Source: Rhabditophanes sp. KR3021 (Eukaryota; Nematoda; Chromadorea; Rhabditida; Alloionematidae). Taken from it: 64,000 nt of DNA. Of this stretch, positions 60,020-64,000 are shown in pieces. Position 1 is the first letter of the stretch. Each line of letters begins with the position of its first letter. Position numbers and translations under genes: made by a program. The notes under the pieces are model-generated. The model saw only the letters and a list, made by a program, of their open reading frames with translations. It searched no databases and was not told where the DNA came from. Location: positions 10,106,001-10,170,000 of the forward strand of contig CAUJLY010000006.1 in the NCBI GenBank assembly GCA_963281155.1, written 5' to 3'.

Positions 60020-61933
60020 ACTTTAATAAGGCAAACGTTTGACTAAAGTATCTGTATTCTGTTTAAAGCACTTTTAAATATGCAAACTCATAGAAATGTA
60101 AAAATGCTCTAAAGCTTAACAATAGACAAAAAGAAAGAAGATTACGATCGAGTATGGAAACTTTCTTTTGAAAAAAGAGACCATAAATGTATATTATAGA
60201 TAGCTTATGCTGCATATAAAACAGTTTCTGCCCCAATTCATATCAATTGGGAACAAATTTTTGTTTTTAATGTACAAAAAACTGCTGGTTTTGGGTTCAA
60301 AAAAGTAGAAAAGAATGACGTGTAAAAATAGATGAGGATATGCTGTTAGTCAATGTAGTAATATTAGTATCAAAAAGCAACTCTAAAAATATGTAACAAT
60401 TAGATAAGATGAGGAAAAAATAGTGATGTGCGCCGGAAATTATAATGAATAAATTTGTTAAAAAATTATGTCAAAATAAAAATATTTTGTTATATCACGC
60501 ATCTTAAACTCATTATTGCCCACTGATACCATGATAGCAAAGCAACATTCAATACTTAAAAGAAGAGATGAAGTGTAAATTAAATAATTATCTAATCTAA
60601 CTAATAAATAAATATATACAGCTATTGGCAAAAAGTGATAGCAAGATAATTCGCTAATAATGACCTACATTCTCAACTTTTATGATATTACTTCTTTATA
60701 GCTTTACTTTTTTACTCTAACTAAATCAAAAAAGAATAAGATAGGCAATATAAATATATTTAATTTATAATATACGTTTAACTACGGCCTCTAGGAAAAT
60801 TGGCATTATTTTAAAGAAATTGTTCTAAATTGTATACTTTTATTACGACAAAACAATGAAATTGGTTTGCGGTTGGGTCTGTATTTATAATTATAATCCC
60901 CACGTCATTATCAAAACTTTTTTGATGCATTTCAAAATTTATTACTTACAAATAAGAGAATTCAACAGAAGCAAGCAACATTGATTATGTATTCTAATGA
61001 CTTGCTAATATGTATCCTTCATAAAAATAACTATTTCTGGAAAGTTATAAATAAATTCCTAATATTACATATGATTTGAATAGGTGTCTTTTTTGTAGAA
61101 TTAATATAAATTTTATATCCAACTCAATATTCTTGATTTGAACAAAAAAACAAAGTTAGAACAAATGAGTGGCAGCAATATGTACACATCAAATAAAGGT
61201 GAATTAACAACGGTAAAAGGCATTGGAATAAATGTGTCAATTGAAAGCTAAGTTCATCGATTCAAACATTAATTAATTAGTATTGAACTAAATTCACATG
61301 AATCAAATCTTTTTTAACCCAAAATACTCTAACTATTCAGCTTAAAAGTTTGTGATAGTCTATTATATCCTTCCAACCTCATCCGAAAAGTATCGTGTAT
61401 TCCAAAGTAAGACTTAAAAGGAAAAAATACACTTATACAAACTTTCCAAGCACGACAAAAGATTAAGAGATAATTTGATTCATCTACTAGCAAAAAGAAG
61501 AATTATCCTTATCTCTTATCCAGTTTCTAATTTAGACATGCTTTTAATAAAAAAGAATCTTATATTTATATTGTAAAATGTAATATATAGCAACATATAT
61601 TTTATTTGCACTGATAAGCATATTGGCTTAGATTTTTAAGTGAAACATTGCGTAAAATAATAAAAAAAATATTGAAAGCGTATGTTTTATTTAATGGATA
61701 ATATATTAGTTTTTGTGGACGATGATGAGATGATAAAAATGTGTATTTATTGCTTCATGGCTTTTTTTGTATATTTAAACTATGATTGTTTTAGGCTCAA
61801 ACTGGCATATAATGAAATGTTTTTAAATTTAAGAATGCATGATTAGTTTGTTTTATTTAATCGTAATAAATATGATACGAACATAAATGAAAAATATATA
61901 TATGTGATAAAAAATATTATGATAACAAATAAA
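60020..61933. other. Intergenic between KChIP and RUNDC1
   Basis: 1.9 kb of AT-rich DNA with no supportable gene. It holds the KChIP promoter on the left and the RUNDC1 3' flank on the right. Confidence 0.45.
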
Positions 61934-64000
61934 TTAAAAAGCATCCATTAACTGGTTAAAGGGCCGGATTGCAAGATCAACGGGTAGAGTAAAGGTAAAT
62001 TGATGTAGTGTTTCTAACAAATTATAAACATCCTCACACCCAGTTCGAGCAATATATGACCAAGAATGATAACAACATTCTGTTATAATTCTTGTCCTAA
62101 AGATCATTCTTATCCAGGCTGGAAGCTTCTTTTTGTTCAATGCAGCACATACAAAAGCTTTCCACATAGCATCCGGAGAACGTTTAAGCCTCCTATGACT
62201 TGATATGATGTTTTCAATTGTTGATAAGAGTACCTACAATCAAATAGCTAACTTTTAGTAATTACTCACTTACTTGTTTTGACGTAATTGTCTTTCCTGA
62301 CACATTGTCTAAGTTAAAACTTTGCGAGAGTTTGCGAACAGGAATATCCTCGAATTGACGGGCATGCCTTGAATAAAAATAAAAGGAGATTACATCCCAA
62401 ATGTGAACAATATTTTTAACTTGATCGTTATCTGCGCTCTTAACTTCGACATATTTTCTGCTTTTCCTAGACGAACAAACCATTCCTCCGAACTTTTCTG
62501 ATATTGAATTCAATATTGAATCTACTTCACAGCTTTTCAAAGGAACTATTCTTACTCCATGAAACAACAAATCTTTTAACGCCGTACAAAATTCTTTTCT
62601 AACCATCGCTACAATTTTAATATCACTTTTATCTAGTATAATCTTTGGCTCTTCGGATATTTGGCTTGGTATGGTTGTTGAGGGGGTAGAGGGGTGATTA
62701 TTAGGATCAAAGACGTCATCATCTAAATCCACGCTAGAAAAAGAAAATTCTCTCCCAAAGACAGCGGTTTGGCCAGTCATTGGTTCGATGTGGAAAATGA
62801 TACTTTTGTCCATCAATTCTTTAAGGTCCCCTACTGCTAGTTCTAACTTTGCTCTTTGGTCACCATAGTGATTACCTTTCAATGTATTTTTTAATTCATT
62901 TCTTTCAAACTTCTTTCCTAATCCTATGTAACTACCTAACGAACTATTTCTTTCTCTATCAGAATTAAACATCTTCCCGGAAGAAAAAGCTTGCTGTGTG
63001 CTGTATGAGTGTTTGGTCTGCTCACCTTCACTAGCTTCCGTCTTTTGGTGGGATGGAGAGTTTGATGACCTACTGACACTTCCAGCTGAACCTCTTCCTG
63101 AGCTTGCGCCTCCATTTTCAAGTTGCAAAAAGTTGACAAATCTTTCCAAGTCTATTATTTGAGTCGTCAATTGTTCAACCAACTTTTCCTGCTCAACAAT
63201 GGGGCATAAAAAACTTTGAAGAGCATCATCAACTTTGGAAAACATTTCGGTATCCTGTATTTTGTCAATATCTATTTTTAATTGAAGTTTTTGGGTCATT
63301 TTTTCAAGGACTGTCTTTTGTCTACTCATTATTTCATCCGATGGCAAGTCCCCATTATTATGTTTATAAGCAAATGATTCTAAATCTTGAAGTTGGCAAC
63401 GCAATTTCTCTATTAATTTATTTTGATGCTTCTTACAACTTTCAACAACTTCCCCATTGTTAGCATCATTTTGAGATATTGTTTCCTTTAAAGCATTCAT
63501 GTCCTCAGCACTAGTACATTCTTGAAATGCAATTGTTTTTATTTCTGATATTAAACGAGCTTGATCTTCCACATTCGGCACTTTTTCTATTTGTTTTAAT
63601 CTGTATTGGATTTGTGCGAATTGAGTACTTAGTGACAGCACTGAATCATTCAGCAGTTCTTGTTTATTCCTTAACTCCTTTAAATTATGATTTTGTACTC
63701 TACAAAATATTTAATTGCAATTAGTAGGTAACTTACATATACTTTTTATCTTCCTCATTAGATTCATCGTGGTCTGTAAATTAATTTATTGCTTAATAAA
63801 ATTGAAGCTTACCACCCTCACCAAAGTCAATTAGATTCAACTCATCCCCACCATCACTCCCGAAATCAATCAGAAATTCCGAGTTATCAAAATCATTCGA
63901 CTTGCCATTAGGAATACTTGTTTGATGAGCAGCCATTGAGTTTTGGTGTATTCCAAATAAACCACTAGTAGATGTATCTAAACCACAAACGAGTGGAATG
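61934..64000 (-). CDS. RUNDC1: RUN-domain protein, RUNDC1-like (5' end beyond the window)
   Basis: Four exons are visible: 63813-64000 (open to the window edge), 63737-63773, 62274-63699 and 61934-62233, with introns of 39, 37 and 40 bp, all in phase. The visible protein is about 650 residues. The first 100 are acidic and Gly/Asp-rich (LIDFG repeats). Next comes a coiled coil of about 190 residues (LSTQFAQIQYRLKQIE and onward), then a Ser-rich linker. The C-terminal RUN domain runs from about DKSDIKIVAMV to FRTRIITECCYHSWSYIARTG and ends FTLPVDLAIRPFNQLMDAF, the distinctive tail of RUNDC1. RUN domains bind small GTPases or kinesins; RUNDC1 itself has been linked to p53 signalling and autophagosome-lysosome fusion, but its role is poorly known. 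A Met in the first visible exon (MAAHQTS) could be the true start, yet the frame stays open to the edge. Confidence 0.72.

Overview
The window is nuclear DNA from a small-genome, very AT-rich bilaterian animal. The genes identify it: Bicaudal-D, atypical PKC, TMCO1, a SKI/SNO corepressor, a SIRT1-type sirtuin, a KChIP-type calcium sensor, an excitatory amino acid transporter, a concentrative nucleoside transporter and RUNDC1. Every one of the 19 host introns I could place is only 37-58 bp. They start with GTA/GTT donors and end in T-rich TAG, CAG or AAG. The extended TTTCAG consensus typical of nematodes is not enforced, so I cannot name the phylum. A reduced or parasitic invertebrate lineage (for example an orthonectid or a divergent nematode) would fit, but this is inference only.

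Layout. 1-8 kb: intronless BicD (+), a decayed mitochondrial-carrier pseudogene (-), a two-exon secreted Ly6-like protein (-) and intronless TMCO1 (-). 8-11.4 kb: gene desert. 11.4-13.4 kb: complete four-exon aPKC (+). 13.4-20.7 kb: gene desert. 20.7-24 kb: a MULE DNA transposon with an apparent 8-bp target duplication, imperfect terminal inverted repeats, a transposase broken by one frameshift, and arrays of 34-bp palindromes at both ends. 28-35.3 kb: an enormous Q/N-rich SKI/SNO-family gene (+) whose conserved core is split by a one-base frameshift at a G run. 36.3-38.3 kb: UCKL1-type uridine kinase/UPRT (-). 38-44 kb: desert with a probable Tc1/mariner relic. 44.4-45.4 kb: T1/BTB (KCTD-like) protein (-). 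46.8-48.5 kb: EAAT (-). 48.5-54.4 kb: desert. 54.4-56.4 kb: SIRT1-like gene whose catalytic motifs are altered (-), divergent from the CNT gene (+, 57.2-59.2 kb), which converges on KChIP (-, 59.3-60.0 kb). 61.9-64 kb: RUNDC1 (-), running off the right edge.

The genes do not form an operon or one pathway. Several belong to polarity and transport (aPKC, BicD), neuronal excitability and transmitter uptake (KChIP, EAAT, possibly the T1/BTB protein) and nucleoside salvage (CNT for uptake, UCKL1 for phosphorylation). The observations most worth following up are the palindrome-array MULE, the predicted catalytically dead sirtuin, the giant SKI protein with a CtBP-type PLDLS motif, and the CNT whose base-binding Gln position is a Ser. 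All identifications come from reading motifs; no database search was run.
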